Source: Bacteroidota bacterium
GTDB lineage: Bacteria; Bacteroidota; Bacteroidia; Flavobacteriales; Flavobacteriaceae
Direction: 5' to 3'
Length of the DNA: 64,000 bases
NCBI GenBank assembly: GCA_027620655.1
Contig: JAQCDS010000001.1
Location: 62,001-126,000, forward strand
The notes under the pieces were generated by a model. The model was given only the letters and a program-made list of their open reading frames with translations. It did no database searches and was not told the origin of the DNA. This document shows, in pieces, positions 26,076 through 34,356 of the stretch. The translations under genes and the position numbers were made by a program. Positions within the stretch are counted from its first letter, which is position 1. Each line of letters opens with the position of its first letter.

Positions 26076-26795
26076 ATGACAAATTTATTCTTAACACTAG
26101 TCGCTGGCGGAGGAGACGTTAACGACCCTGTGAATTTTACATTCTTCATTGGATGTATGGCTATGATGGCAGCTTCTGCCTTCTTTTTTCTTTCATTAAA
26201 CCAATTTGACAAAAAATGGAGAACATCTGTTTTAGTTTCTGGTTTAATTACATTTATTGCTGCAGTACACTATTGGTATATGCGTGATGCATCTATGGCG
26301 GGAGACGTATCTAACGTTACTGCTTTCCGTTATGTCGATTGGATACTCACTGTTCCATTGATGTGTGTTGAATTCTATCTTATATTAAAGGTAGCTGGAG
26401 CAACAAAAAGTCTTTTATGGAAACTTATTGGACTTTCGGTTGTTATGCTGGTTACTGGGTATTTCGGAGAAACAATGGGCAACGCTGTAATGTGGGGTAC
26501 TATTTCCGGAGTAGCATACTTCGTAATTGTATACGAAATATGGCTTGGTGGAGCTGCAAAATTGGCTAAAGAAGCAGGTGAAGAAGTTGCTTCTGCTCAC
26601 AAAATCCTATGCTGGTTTGTTTTAGTTGGTTGGGCAATTTATCCAATCGGTTACATGGCTGGTACAGAAGGATGGTACGACGTACTTCCTACTGAAGGTT
26701 TAGCTATGGATGTATGGTATAACATAGCTGATGCAATCAACAAGATTGGATTTGGTTTAGTTATCTACTCTTTAGCTGTTAAAAAGACTGCTTAA
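26076..26795 (+). CDS. Green-light-tuned proteorhodopsin proton pump
   Basis: A retinal-binding seven-helix light-driven outward proton pump in the inner membrane, 239 residues. Key residues are visible: His65 (proton-acceptor partner), Arg85, Asp88 (acceptor, D97 of the reference protein), Thr92, Glu99 (donor, E108 of reference) and the Schiff-base Lys223. These give the DTE motif of proton-pumping proteorhodopsins. The tuning position (105 in the reference) is Met96, as in green-absorbing flavobacterial types. The N-terminus MTNLFLTLVAGGGDVNDPVNFTFF fits the family. It is monocistronic, with a strong terminator downstream and blh divergent. Confidence 0.97.
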   Translation: MTNLFLTLVAGGGDVNDPVNFTFFIGCMAMMAASAFFFLSLNQFDKKWRTSVLVSGLITFIAAVHYWYMRDASMAGDVSNVTAFRYVDWILTVPLMCVEFYLILKVAGATKSLLWKLIGLSVVMLVTGYFGETMGNAVMWGTISGVAYFVIVYEIWLGGAAKLAKEAGEEVASAHKILCWFVLVGWAIYPIGYMAGTEGWYDVLPTEGLAMDVWYNIADAINKIGFGLVIYSLAVKKTA

Positions 26796-26825
26796 TTGTA
26801 ATACCAATTTAACTTTATAAAGAAG

Positions 26826-26853
26826 GCGCAATTTTAGATTGCGCTTTTTTTTT
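26826..26853 (+). terminator. Rho-independent terminator of proteorhodopsin
   Basis: A perfect 7-bp stem GCGCAAT/ATTGCGC with a 5-nt loop, followed by nine T residues. Confidence 0.85.
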
Positions 26854-26870
26854 GATTAATTTTTAACGTT

Positions 26871-26893
26871 AAACGGCTATTCAGCCGTTTTTT
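26871..26893. terminator. Second hairpin AAACGGCT/AGCCGTTT with T-run
   Basis: An 8-bp perfect stem and 4-nt loop, with a T-run right and AAA left. It lies 33 nt before the next ATG. It may be a backup terminator or a leader structure of the thioesterase gene. Confidence 0.5.
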
Positions 26894-26925
26894 CTTTTTG
26901 TATTTTTACTAAAAATTTAAAACAA

Positions 26926-27345
26926 ATGAAATTATCCAAAGAAGAATTGCTACATCAAGCCAATAAGGTATGCAAAGGTAATTTAATGGAAACTCTACAA
27001 ATTGAATTTGTAGACGCTGGAGACGATTATATCATTGCAAAAATGCCTGTAAACAAACGTGTTCACCAGCCTGACGGGGTGCTTCATGGTGGAGCAACAG
27101 CAGCATTGGCCGAAACTGTAGGTAGTTTTGCTGCGCATATTTTTTTGGATACCGACACTTATTTTGTTAGAGGCATAGATCTTTCTGCTCAACATGTCAA
27201 AAGTGTAAAAGAGGGCTTTGTTTATGCCAAAGCAAAATGTATACATAATGGTCGAACAACTCAGGTTTTTGATATTAAAGTTACAAATGATTCTAATGAA
27301 CTTGTATCCTTGTGTAAATTAACGACAATCACACTCCCAAAATAA
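26926..27345 (+). CDS. PaaI-family hotdog thioesterase (possible DHNA-CoA thioesterase)
   Basis: A 139-residue hotdog-fold acyl-CoA thioesterase. It carries the helix motif GVLHGGATAALAETVGSFAA with the catalytic-acid region, and a final strand typical of PaaI/YdiI proteins. It lies 7 bp before the isochorismate synthase gene at the head of the menaquinone genes. The job of hydrolysing 1,4-dihydroxy-2-naphthoyl-CoA (MenI) is therefore a reasonable inference, since no other candidate is seen nearby. A general aromatic-CoA thioesterase is the alternative. Confidence 0.85.
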   Translation: MKLSKEELLHQANKVCKGNLMETLQIEFVDAGDDYIIAKMPVNKRVHQPDGVLHGGATAALAETVGSFAAHIFLDTDTYFVRGIDLSAQHVKSVKEGFVYAKAKCIHNGRTTQVFDIKVTNDSNELVSLCKLTTITLPK

Positions 27346-27352
27346 ACGAACA

Positions 27353-28417
27353 ATGCCCAACTCTTTCTTTGATTGTATAAAATCACAAATTCGAGCAAGT
27401 AAACCATTTGTTTTATATTCTGATTTTGGAAATATATCACTCAAAGCCATACTTCAAACGGACACTAAAACATATACAACTTCAGATTTTAAAGAAAAAG
27501 GTTTTGTTTTTTCTCCATTTGATAATACAATTCCAACGTATTTAATCCCATTTGAAGCATCAAAAGAATTGCAGTTAGATACGACGCCAATTTCTTCAAA
27601 GAAAAATAATCTAACGCTATTTAATTCAGATTCAACTGCACATAAGAATTTAATCCGACACGCCATAGAAGAGATAAATTCATCTGAATTAGAGAAAGTA
27701 GTTTTAGCACGAACATCAACATTAGAATTTCATAATTTAGATGAGGTTGAACTTTTCCTGTCTATTGCAACTTCTTATCCAGAAGCATATGTTTATTGCT
27801 GGTTTCATCCCAAAACGGGATTTTGGTTAGGTGCTTCACCCGAATCTTTATTAAAGATTAATGGTCGAAAAGTAAAAACCATGTCCTTGGCAGGAACACA
27901 AGTTTATGAAGGTTCAACACATGTGGAATGGGATACTAAAAACCATGAAGAACAAAAATTTGTTACAGAATTTTTAAAAAATGAATTGTCACAGCACCTA
28001 ATAAATTTAGAAGTTTCTGCCCAAAAAACCATAAAAGCAGGAAAACTACTGCATCTTCAAACAACATTAACGGGTAATCTTAAGGCGACTTCAGAAGCTC
28101 TAAAACATCTAATTTTTAGTATTCATCCCACACCAGCTGTTTGTGGTACGCCAAAATCATTAGCTATGGACTTTATAAGAAATAAAGAAACCATAAATCG
28201 TGCGTATTACTCGGGTTTTCTAGGTGAAATAAATAGGCCAAAAGAAAAGCAAATTTTACATACAAGCCTTGTCGTTAATTTGCGATGTATGCATTTTGAA
28301 AATAATTTTGCTACACTATTTGCAGGAGGTGGGATTACTTCAAAATCTGATGTGCATAAAGAATGGAATGAAACAGAGGAAAAATTGAACACCATAAAGT
28401 CTGTTTTAGAGTCTTAA
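27353..28417 (+). CDS. menF: Isochorismate synthase (chorismate-binding enzyme)
   Basis: Converts chorismate to isochorismate, the entry to menaquinone. The 354 residues include the chorismate-binding core: LEKVVLARTS, FWLGASPESLLKI, TMSLAGTQ, the HLQTTLTGNL block, HPTPAVCGTPKSLAM, and FAGGGITSKSDVHKEWNETEEK. The Lys and Glu residues expected for isochorismate synthases are in place. It is placed between the thioesterase and menD, which supports menF over an entC siderophore role. Confidence 0.92.
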   Translation: MPNSFFDCIKSQIRASKPFVLYSDFGNISLKAILQTDTKTYTTSDFKEKGFVFSPFDNTIPTYLIPFEASKELQLDTTPISSKKNNLTLFNSDSTAHKNLIRHAIEEINSSELEKVVLARTSTLEFHNLDEVELFLSIATSYPEAYVYCWFHPKTGFWLGASPESLLKINGRKVKTMSLAGTQVYEGSTHVEWDTKNHEEQKFVTEFLKNELSQHLINLEVSAQKTIKAGKLLHLQTTLTGNLKATSEALKHLIFSIHPTPAVCGTPKSLAMDFIRNKETINRAYYSGFLGEINRPKEKQILHTSLVVNLRCMHFENNFATLFAGGGITSKSDVHKEWNETEEKLNTIKSVLES

Positions 28418-28456
28418 ATAACATCTTTTTAACACAAAATAATGGTGCAAAATCAA

Positions 28457-28464
28457 TACCTTTG
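28457..28464 (+). promoter_or_regulatory. -7 box TACCTTTG just before menD
   Basis: A perfect TAnnTTTG ending 7 nt before the menD ATG at 28472. If used, the transcript would be almost leaderless. No TTG is seen at -33. Confidence 0.45.
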
Positions 28465-28471
28465 CACTCTG

Positions 28472-30157
28472 ATGAAATGGCCAAAACATGATTTAGCACA
28501 ATTCATAATTCAGCTTTGCGAAGCCAAAGCTGTTAAGCATATTGTTATTTCTCCAGGGAGTCGAAATGCACCTCTTACCATAGGTTTTACCAATCATTCT
28601 TTTTTTAAGTGCTATAGCATTGTTGACGAACGCTCTGCTGCATTTTTTGCTTTGGGGATTGCCCAGCAAACTTTGGAACCTGTTGCTGTTGTTTGTACTT
28701 CTGGTAGTGCCTTACTGAATTATTATCCTGCTGTTGCAGAAGCATTTTATTCTGGTCTTCCGTTGGTGGTTATTTCTGCCGATCGTCCTCCACATCTTAT
28801 CAATGTTGGAGATGGACAAACCATTATTCAGCCCCATGCTTTTGGTAAACATATTCTTTTTGAAGCCAATTTGAAACCAACAAAAAAACGTTTTCCTTTT
28901 AGTGTTCAATATGTTCAAAAAAAAGCGCAAACCCTCATTTCAAAAGCGCTTGATACAGCTCAACAAAAAATGGGTCCGGTACACATTAATGTTCCCTTTG
29001 ATGAACCTTTGTATGAAACTGTAAATCAACCTATTGCAATAAAAAGTGCCACAAAAAAGGAATTGTTTGATCCTGCTGTTCAAATCAGTAATTCAACACT
29101 AAAGACTTGGCAAAACGCCAAACGGAAATTGGTTTTGGTAGGTGTAAATTCTCCAAATTCTTTGGAGTCATCAATTGTAGAACATTTAGCGTATGACCCT
29201 TCTGTAATCGTCCTTACAGAAACCACCTCTAATTTACATCACCCTAATTTTTTCCCATCAATTGATCAGTTGATAGCTCCTTTAAAAAAGGATGAATTCA
29301 AACAACTTCAACCTGATATATTGGTCACTTTTGGTGGGCTTATTGTATCCAAAAAAGTAAAAGTATTCCTGAGGGAGTATAAGCCCAATCAGCATTGGCA
29401 TATTGACCATTATAGGGCAAACGATACTTATTTTTGTCTAAACACCCATTTTAAATGCACTCCAAATACATTTTTTAAATCATTATTTAAGTCCTCAAAA
29501 TCAACAAACAGTACTTATTTTGAGACTTGGAGTACCATAAAACAATTACGTTTAAAAAGACACGCGAATTACCTAAAATCCATGGCTATTAGTGATTTTA
29601 AGGCCTTTGAATTGATTTCTAAAGCTATCCCAAAGAATTATTCGGTTCAGTCCGGAAACAGCTCTACAATTCGTTATTTGCAACTTTTTGAATTTGATTG
29701 CTCAATTCATTTGTATTGTAACAGGGGTACTAGTGGTATAGATGGCTCAACAAGTACTGCTGTTGGAGCCTCTGTTGTTTCTCAATTTCCTACACTTCTG
29801 ATTACAGGCGATTTAAGTTTTTTCTATGATATCAATGGTCTATGGAATAATTATATTCCCAATAATTTTAAAGTTATTGTCATTAATAATAATGGTGGTG
29901 GGATTTTTAGAATTTTACCAGGGAATGATAATTCCGAACTTTTTGAAACCTATTTCGAAACTAAGCACCAACGCTCAGCAAAAACGCTTGCTCAAGATTT
30001 TGGATTCACATACAGTTCTGCAGACTCAATAGCTACATTAAATGATGCTTTATTTGCATTTTTTGATGACAATTCCACACCAAAACTACTTGAAATTTTC
30101 ACTCCATATTCCGAAAACGACAAGATTCTTCTCTCTTATTTTGATCAATTAGTCTAA
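28472..30157 (+). CDS. menD: 2-succinyl-5-enolpyruvyl-6-hydroxy-3-cyclohexene-1-carboxylate synthase
   Basis: A ThDP enzyme that adds succinic semialdehyde (from 2-oxoglutarate) to isochorismate. It has 561 residues from ATG 28472 (MKWPKHDLAQFIIQLCEAK). An ATG ten codons upstream precedes a promoter box and is less likely. Motifs: HIVISPGSRNAPLTIGF, VDERSAAFFALG, CTSGSALLNYYPAVAEAF, and the ThDP-binding region TGDLSFFYDINGLWN...VINNNGGGIF. It follows menF by 54 bp and continues the menaquinone cluster. Confidence 0.95.
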   Translation: MKWPKHDLAQFIIQLCEAKAVKHIVISPGSRNAPLTIGFTNHSFFKCYSIVDERSAAFFALGIAQQTLEPVAVVCTSGSALLNYYPAVAEAFYSGLPLVVISADRPPHLINVGDGQTIIQPHAFGKHILFEANLKPTKKRFPFSVQYVQKKAQTLISKALDTAQQKMGPVHINVPFDEPLYETVNQPIAIKSATKKELFDPAVQISNSTLKTWQNAKRKLVLVGVNSPNSLESSIVEHLAYDPSVIVLTETTSNLHHPNFFPSIDQLIAPLKKDEFKQLQPDILVTFGGLIVSKKVKVFLREYKPNQHWHIDHYRANDTYFCLNTHFKCTPNTFFKSLFKSSKSTNSTYFETWSTIKQLRLKRHANYLKSMAISDFKAFELISKAIPKNYSVQSGNSSTIRYLQLFEFDCSIHLYCNRGTSGIDGSTSTAVGASVVSQFPTLLITGDLSFFYDINGLWNNYIPNNFKVIVINNNGGGIFRILPGNDNSELFETYFETKHQRSAKTLAQDFGFTYSSADSIATLNDALFAFFDDNSTPKLLEIFTPYSENDKILLSYFDQLV

Positions 30158-30190
30158 TTTTTTTGAAAAAAAATGTGACTTTTTTAAAAT

Positions 30191-30229
30191 TTATGTGTCA
30201 TAACCCATAGGATGTTGTGTTTGACAATG
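30191..30229 (+). promoter_or_regulatory. TTATG-TGT-CATAA palindrome and TTGACAATG upstream of DUF2853
   Basis: The palindrome is at 30191-30203 and TTGACAATG at 30221-30229, 32 nt before the ATG. The arrangement resembles the dnaK upstream region. Confidence 0.4.
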
Positions 30230-30261
30230 CCAAAATAATTATTAATAAACCCTAAATAATA

Positions 30262-30600
30262 ATGAACAAAAAAGAACAACTTATTGAAAAGTATGCCGAA
30301 GATTTAAAATCGAAATGTAATGTAACTCCAGATATGGAATTACTAGAAAAAGTCACTACTGCTTGTGGTCCGTCTATCTACAGAGATGATGCGAGTACAG
30401 TTGCAGCCAGTGACCCAAGTGAGATTGAAACCATACGTAAAAACTTCTTAATTAAAAAACTAGGACTGCGCGATTCTCCAAAATTAGATGAAGGAATCAA
30501 TAAAGTTTTAGACCTATACGGGAAGTCTAACCGCAATAAATACCGTGCAGTAGTATATTATTTACTAACTAAGCATTTTGGTAAAGAGTCTGTTTATTAA
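30262..30600 (+). CDS. DUF2853 family protein
   Basis: A 112-residue soluble helical protein of DUF2853. It has KYAEDLKSKC near the start, LEKVTTACGPSIYRDDASTVA in the middle and the C-terminal NRNKYRAVVYYLLTKHFGK. The family is widespread in Bacteroidetes and Proteobacteria and has no assigned function. It is monocistronic, with its own terminator and an upstream motif resembling that of dnaK, so a stress role is conceivable. It sits inside the split menaquinone cluster. Confidence 0.85.
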   Translation: MNKKEQLIEKYAEDLKSKCNVTPDMELLEKVTTACGPSIYRDDASTVAASDPSEIETIRKNFLIKKLGLRDSPKLDEGINKVLDLYGKSNRNKYRAVVYYLLTKHFGKESVY

Positions 30601-30624
30601 AATGAACCTCAGAAAATAAATAAA

Positions 30625-30654
30625 AGCATTATGATTTTTCATGATGCTTTTTTT
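30625..30654 (+). terminator. Terminator of the DUF2853 gene
   Basis: A ten-pair stem AGCATTATGA/TCATGATGCT (one G-T pair), 4-nt loop and T-run. Its left A-rich flank could also serve purU from the other side. Confidence 0.8.
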
Positions 30655-30664
30655 GTTTAGAAAA

Positions 30665-31519
30665 TCAAGAAAAAATAACCGTTTTATTATTATATACCAT
30701 CACTTTTCTTTGAATATGGTGTTTAATAGCTGTAGAAAGTACAATTTTTTCTAAATCTCTACCTTTACTGATTAAATCTTTGATGCTATGGGTGTGCGAT
30801 ACTCGAGTCACATCTTGCTCAATGATAGGGCCAGCATCCAATTCAGTTGTTACATAATGTGAGGTTGCTCCAATAATCTTTACCCCACGTTCAAACGCAG
30901 AATGATATGGTTTTGCACCTACAAATGCAGGTAAAAAGGAATGATGAATATTTATAATTTTTGAGGGATAAGCATCAATTAACCCCTGTGGAATAATTTG
31001 CATATAACGCGCCAATACTACAAAATCAATATCATGTGCTTTGAGTAATTTCAAATGCTGAAGTTCTGCCTCTTTTCGTGTCTCATCAGAAATGGGCACA
31101 TGATAGAAAGGAATTTCAAAACGCTCTGCAATTTTTTCCAAATCTTTGTGATTACTGGCAATAAAGGGTATTTCAACTTTGAGTTCACCAGATTTAAAGC
31201 GCCCTAAAATATCATACAAGCAATGGTCGTACTTTGACACAAAGAGTGCCATTTTCGGTATAGATTCGGTATCAAATACTTCCCAATTCATATTAAACGT
31301 CTTAGCAACTGACTTTTCAAATAATTTTGAAAAGTCACTGCTAGAAAATGATGAGCTCTCAAAATCACACTCTAAACGCATAAAAAACACCCCATGCTCG
31401 TGGTCAACATGTTGATCTACATAGGTAATATTTCCTTGATTTTCAAGAATAAAACTTGTAGAGGCTGCAATGATTCCTTGTTGATCGTTGCAGTGAATGA
31501 TAATAGTAAATTTTTTCAT
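30665..31519 (-). CDS. purU: Formyltetrahydrofolate deformylase
   Basis: Hydrolyses 10-formyl-THF to THF and formate, balancing one-carbon pools and feeding purine synthesis. It has 284 residues from ATG 31519 (MKKFTIIIHCNDQQGI), the family length. An N-terminal ACT domain (to about 85) is followed by a formyltransferase-like domain with INIHHSFLPAFVGAKPYHSAFERGVKIIGATSHYV and the catalytic Asp in ELDAGPIIEQD. It lies opposite to the men genes and separates menD/DUF2853 from the cvfB-menB group. Confidence 0.94.
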   Translation of the reverse strand: MKKFTIIIHCNDQQGIIAASTSFILENQGNITYVDQHVDHEHGVFFMRLECDFESSSFSSSDFSKLFEKSVAKTFNMNWEVFDTESIPKMALFVSKYDHCLYDILGRFKSGELKVEIPFIASNHKDLEKIAERFEIPFYHVPISDETRKEAELQHLKLLKAHDIDFVVLARYMQIIPQGLIDAYPSKIINIHHSFLPAFVGAKPYHSAFERGVKIIGATSHYVTTELDAGPIIEQDVTRVSHTHSIKDLISKGRDLEKIVLSTAIKHHIQRKVMVYNNKTVIFS

Positions 31520-31727
31520 TCCGGCTAAATTATACAAATTGTCATCTTTAAACTTCGTTAGAGAAGAAATTATTCAATTTTTGAGGATATTGTAAAAAAT
31601 CAATCTAAAAATTATAATCTTATCAATGCATTGAACATAAATTAAATAATTTTTAGAGGTAGATTTTAATCCTAGTTTATAGATTTCAATTTGTTGTATT
31701 GAAGTTACATTTCTATTGCATTATGCT

Positions 31728-31735
31728 TACCTTTG
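31728..31735 (+). promoter_or_regulatory. -7 box TACCTTTG immediately before the cvfB-like gene
   Basis: A perfect TAnnTTTG ending 4 nt before the ATG at 31740, implying a leaderless or nearly leaderless transcript for cvfB-menB-menA-menC. Confidence 0.5.
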
Positions 31736-31739
31736 CACC

Positions 31740-32576
31740 ATGATTCAAATAGGGGAATACAATAGATTAAGAATTTTAAGGGATACCGATCCTGGACTGT
31801 TTTTGGGTGACGATGACGACAATGAGGTTTTATTGCCAAACCGATATGTTCCAAATACTTTTGAAATTGATGATTTTTTAGAAGTTTTTGTCTATTTGGA
31901 TAATGAAGAACGTTTGGTTGCTGTTACGGACACGCCCTACATAAAAAAAGGAGAATTTGCCCTTTTACGTTGCAATGCTGTCAATGAATTTGGTGCTTTT
32001 TTAGATTGGGGAATGGTCAAAGAATTGTTTTGTCCTTTTCGTGAGCAAGCTTTCAGGATGAAAAAAGGCGGATGGTATTTGGTGTATTGCTATTTGGATG
32101 AGACCTCAGATCGTTTGGTGGCATCTAGTAAGACCAATCGTTTTTTGGACAACAAAGAACTAACAGTTGAACCTTTTGAAGAAGTCGATTTGATTGTTTC
32201 CCACCCCTCTGACCTTGGAATGAATGTCATCATCAATAAGCGTCATTTAGGGTTAATTTTTAAAGATGATATTTTTAAAGATTTAAGCATTGGGGACAAG
32301 TTAAAAGGTATTGTCAAAAAAATTAGACCTAATAACAAAATTGATATCAGTCTTTCACAAATAGGTTATCGCAATATTGAGCCCAGTGCTCAATCACTTT
32401 TGGAACTTATCAACGACAATAATGGATTTTTGGACATTACCGATAAGTCTTCTCCAGAATTAATAAGGGAAACAGTTCAAATGAGTAAAAAAAGCTTTAA
32501 AAAAGCCTTAGGAACGCTCTATAAAAAACGTTTGGTACGTCTTGAAATCGATGGGATTTATTTAGTCAACAAATAA
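31740..32576 (+). CDS. CvfB-like S1 RNA-binding protein
   Basis: A 278-residue protein of the CvfB/YitL group, with several S1-like OB domains and a C-terminal winged helix (SPELIRETVQMSKKSFKKALGTLYKKRLVRLE). Recognisable pieces are LRILRDTDPGLFLGDDDDNEVLLPNRY, the S1 strand CNAVNEFGAFLDWG and VKKIRPNNKIDISLSQIGY. Relatives bind RNA and affect virulence-factor expression in Gram-positives. The role here is unknown. The ATG at 31740 is preferred because the longer reading would start upstream of the TACCTTTG promoter box. It is 9 bp before menB. Confidence 0.88.
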   Translation: MIQIGEYNRLRILRDTDPGLFLGDDDDNEVLLPNRYVPNTFEIDDFLEVFVYLDNEERLVAVTDTPYIKKGEFALLRCNAVNEFGAFLDWGMVKELFCPFREQAFRMKKGGWYLVYCYLDETSDRLVASSKTNRFLDNKELTVEPFEEVDLIVSHPSDLGMNVIINKRHLGLIFKDDIFKDLSIGDKLKGIVKKIRPNNKIDISLSQIGYRNIEPSAQSLLELINDNNGFLDITDKSSPELIRETVQMSKKSFKKALGTLYKKRLVRLEIDGIYLVNK

Positions 32577-32585
32577 TACTGAATT

Positions 32586-33425
32586 ATGAGTGCAATACAA
32601 TGGAAAACCGCAATTGAATTTGAAGATATTACTTACAAAAAGTGCAATGGAGTAGCGCGTATAGCGTTCAATCGTCCAGAAGTTAGAAATGCATTTCGTC
32701 CTCAAACAACATCAGAATTATTAACTGCTTTTCATGATGCCAACGAAGACACTTCCATTGGAGTTGTGTTGTTGAGTTCAGAAGGGCCATCGCCAAAAGA
32801 TGGCATATTTTCTTTTTGTAGTGGCGGCGACCAAAAAGCAAGAGGCCATGAAGGCTATGTTGGAAAAGATGGTTACCACCGATTGAATATTTTAGAAGTC
32901 CAACGCCTTATTCGTTTTATGCCAAAAGCTGTGATTGCTGTTGTATCTGGCTGGGCTGTTGGAGGCGGACATAGTTTACATGTTGTTTGCGATTTGACCT
33001 TAGCGAGTAAAGAACACGCGATATTTAAACAAACCGATGCTGATGTTACGAGTTTTGATGGTGGTTATGGATCTGCATATTTAGCCAAAATGGTTGGTCA
33101 AAAAAAAGCACGTGAAATCTTCTTTTTAGGAAGAAATTATTCTGCTCAAGAAGCCTATGAAATGGGTATGGTCAATGCGGTTATTCCTCACAAAGACTTA
33201 GAACAAACGGCTTTTGAATGGGCGCAAGAAATTTTAGAAAAATCACCAATTTCAATAAAAATGCTAAAGTTTGCTATGAACCTTACAGACGATGGCATGG
33301 TTGGCCAACAAGTTTTTGCAGGAGAAGCTACACGATTGGTCTATATGACCGATGAAGCCAAAGAGGGGAGAGATGCATTTTTAGAAAAACGCCCACCAAA
33401 TTTTAATAAAAAATGGATTCCATAA
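32586..33425 (+). CDS. menB: 1,4-dihydroxy-2-naphthoyl-CoA synthase
   Basis: A crotonase-fold enzyme that closes the naphthoquinone ring from o-succinylbenzoyl-CoA. The 279 residues include RIAFNRPEVRNAFRPQT, FCSGGDQKARG (the MenB bicarbonate/active-site segment), AVVSGWAVGGGHSLHVVCDLTLAS, and the conserved DADVTSFDGGYGSAYLA. It is followed 1 bp later by menA, so they form a translational unit. Confidence 0.95.
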   Translation: MSAIQWKTAIEFEDITYKKCNGVARIAFNRPEVRNAFRPQTTSELLTAFHDANEDTSIGVVLLSSEGPSPKDGIFSFCSGGDQKARGHEGYVGKDGYHRLNILEVQRLIRFMPKAVIAVVSGWAVGGGHSLHVVCDLTLASKEHAIFKQTDADVTSFDGGYGSAYLAKMVGQKKAREIFFLGRNYSAQEAYEMGMVNAVIPHKDLEQTAFEWAQEILEKSPISIKMLKFAMNLTDDGMVGQQVFAGEATRLVYMTDEAKEGRDAFLEKRPPNFNKKWIP

Positions 33426-33426
33426 T

Positions 33427-34347
33427 ATGACGCAACTAAAAACTTTGATTTCAGCGTTTCGATTGCGCACCTTACCGCTTTCTATTTCAGGAGCGGTTGT
33501 AGGTTCAAGTTATGCACACATCTTAGGTTTTTTTGATGTAGTAATTTTTGTCCTTATAATTCTTACAACACTTAGTTTTCAGATTTTATCAAATTTAGCC
33601 AACGACTATGGCGATGGTGTCAAAGGCACAGACAATAACTCAAGAATTGGGCCAGAACGCGCCTTACAAAGCGGTGCGATTTCCCCAAAACAAATGAAAA
33701 ATGCAATTATCATTAACGCACTATTGAGTGCCATTTTAACCCTGCTTTTGATATATATAGCTTTTGGTGTTAGCCAACTATTTACTTCATTGATTTTTAT
33801 TGTTTTAGGAGCACTTTCAATATATGCAGCAATCACTTATACTGTAGGAAAATCAGCCTATGGTTACAGAGCCCTTGGCGATTTGATGGTATTTTTATTT
33901 TTTGGCTGGCTTAGTGTGATGGGAACATATTTTTTATTTGCTAAAGATCTTGATGTGATGCTCCTAATTCCAGCATCTGCAATTGGATGTCTTAGTGCTG
34001 CTGTTTTGAATTTAAATAACATGAGAGATTTGGAAACAGATTTGAAATCTAATAAAATTACATTGGCTGGATATTTAGGAAAAAAGTCGTCAAAAACATA
34101 TCATTTTGCATTGATACTTTCTGCAATCGTGTTAATGTTGATTTTTCAATATTCAATCTCATACTCAAAATTTATGTATTTGAGTTGGATTGCGTTTATA
34201 CCTTTAATCTTTCATTTAAAGCTTGTTTTTTTTATCAAGAATCCAAAAGACTTTGACCCACATTTAAAACTTGTAGCATTATCAACATTCGTTTTGGCTA
34301 TTTTATTTGCCACAGCACTGATTATTGAAAATCTTCACTCTGAATAA
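33427..34347 (+). CDS. menA: 1,4-dihydroxy-2-naphthoate polyprenyltransferase
   Basis: A membrane UbiA-family prenyltransferase that attaches the isoprenoid tail to DHNA. It has 306 residues with about eight or nine membrane helices. The first Asp-rich motif NLANDYGDGVKGTDN lies near residues 56-70 and the second, NLNNMRDLETDLKSNK, near 195-210. Both are needed for Mg-diphosphate binding. It sits between menB and menC with 1-9 bp gaps. Confidence 0.94.
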   Translation: MTQLKTLISAFRLRTLPLSISGAVVGSSYAHILGFFDVVIFVLIILTTLSFQILSNLANDYGDGVKGTDNNSRIGPERALQSGAISPKQMKNAIIINALLSAILTLLLIYIAFGVSQLFTSLIFIVLGALSIYAAITYTVGKSAYGYRALGDLMVFLFFGWLSVMGTYFLFAKDLDVMLLIPASAIGCLSAAVLNLNNMRDLETDLKSNKITLAGYLGKKSSKTYHFALILSAIVLMLIFQYSISYSKFMYLSWIAFIPLIFHLKLVFFIKNPKDFDPHLKLVALSTFVLAILFATALIIENLHSE

Positions 34348-34356
34348 ATTATAAAA

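Noticed and set aside
26076-26795. Sodium-pump or blue-light rhodopsin
   Set aside because: The motif is D-T-E rather than the NDQ of sodium pumps, and the tuning position is Met rather than Gln.
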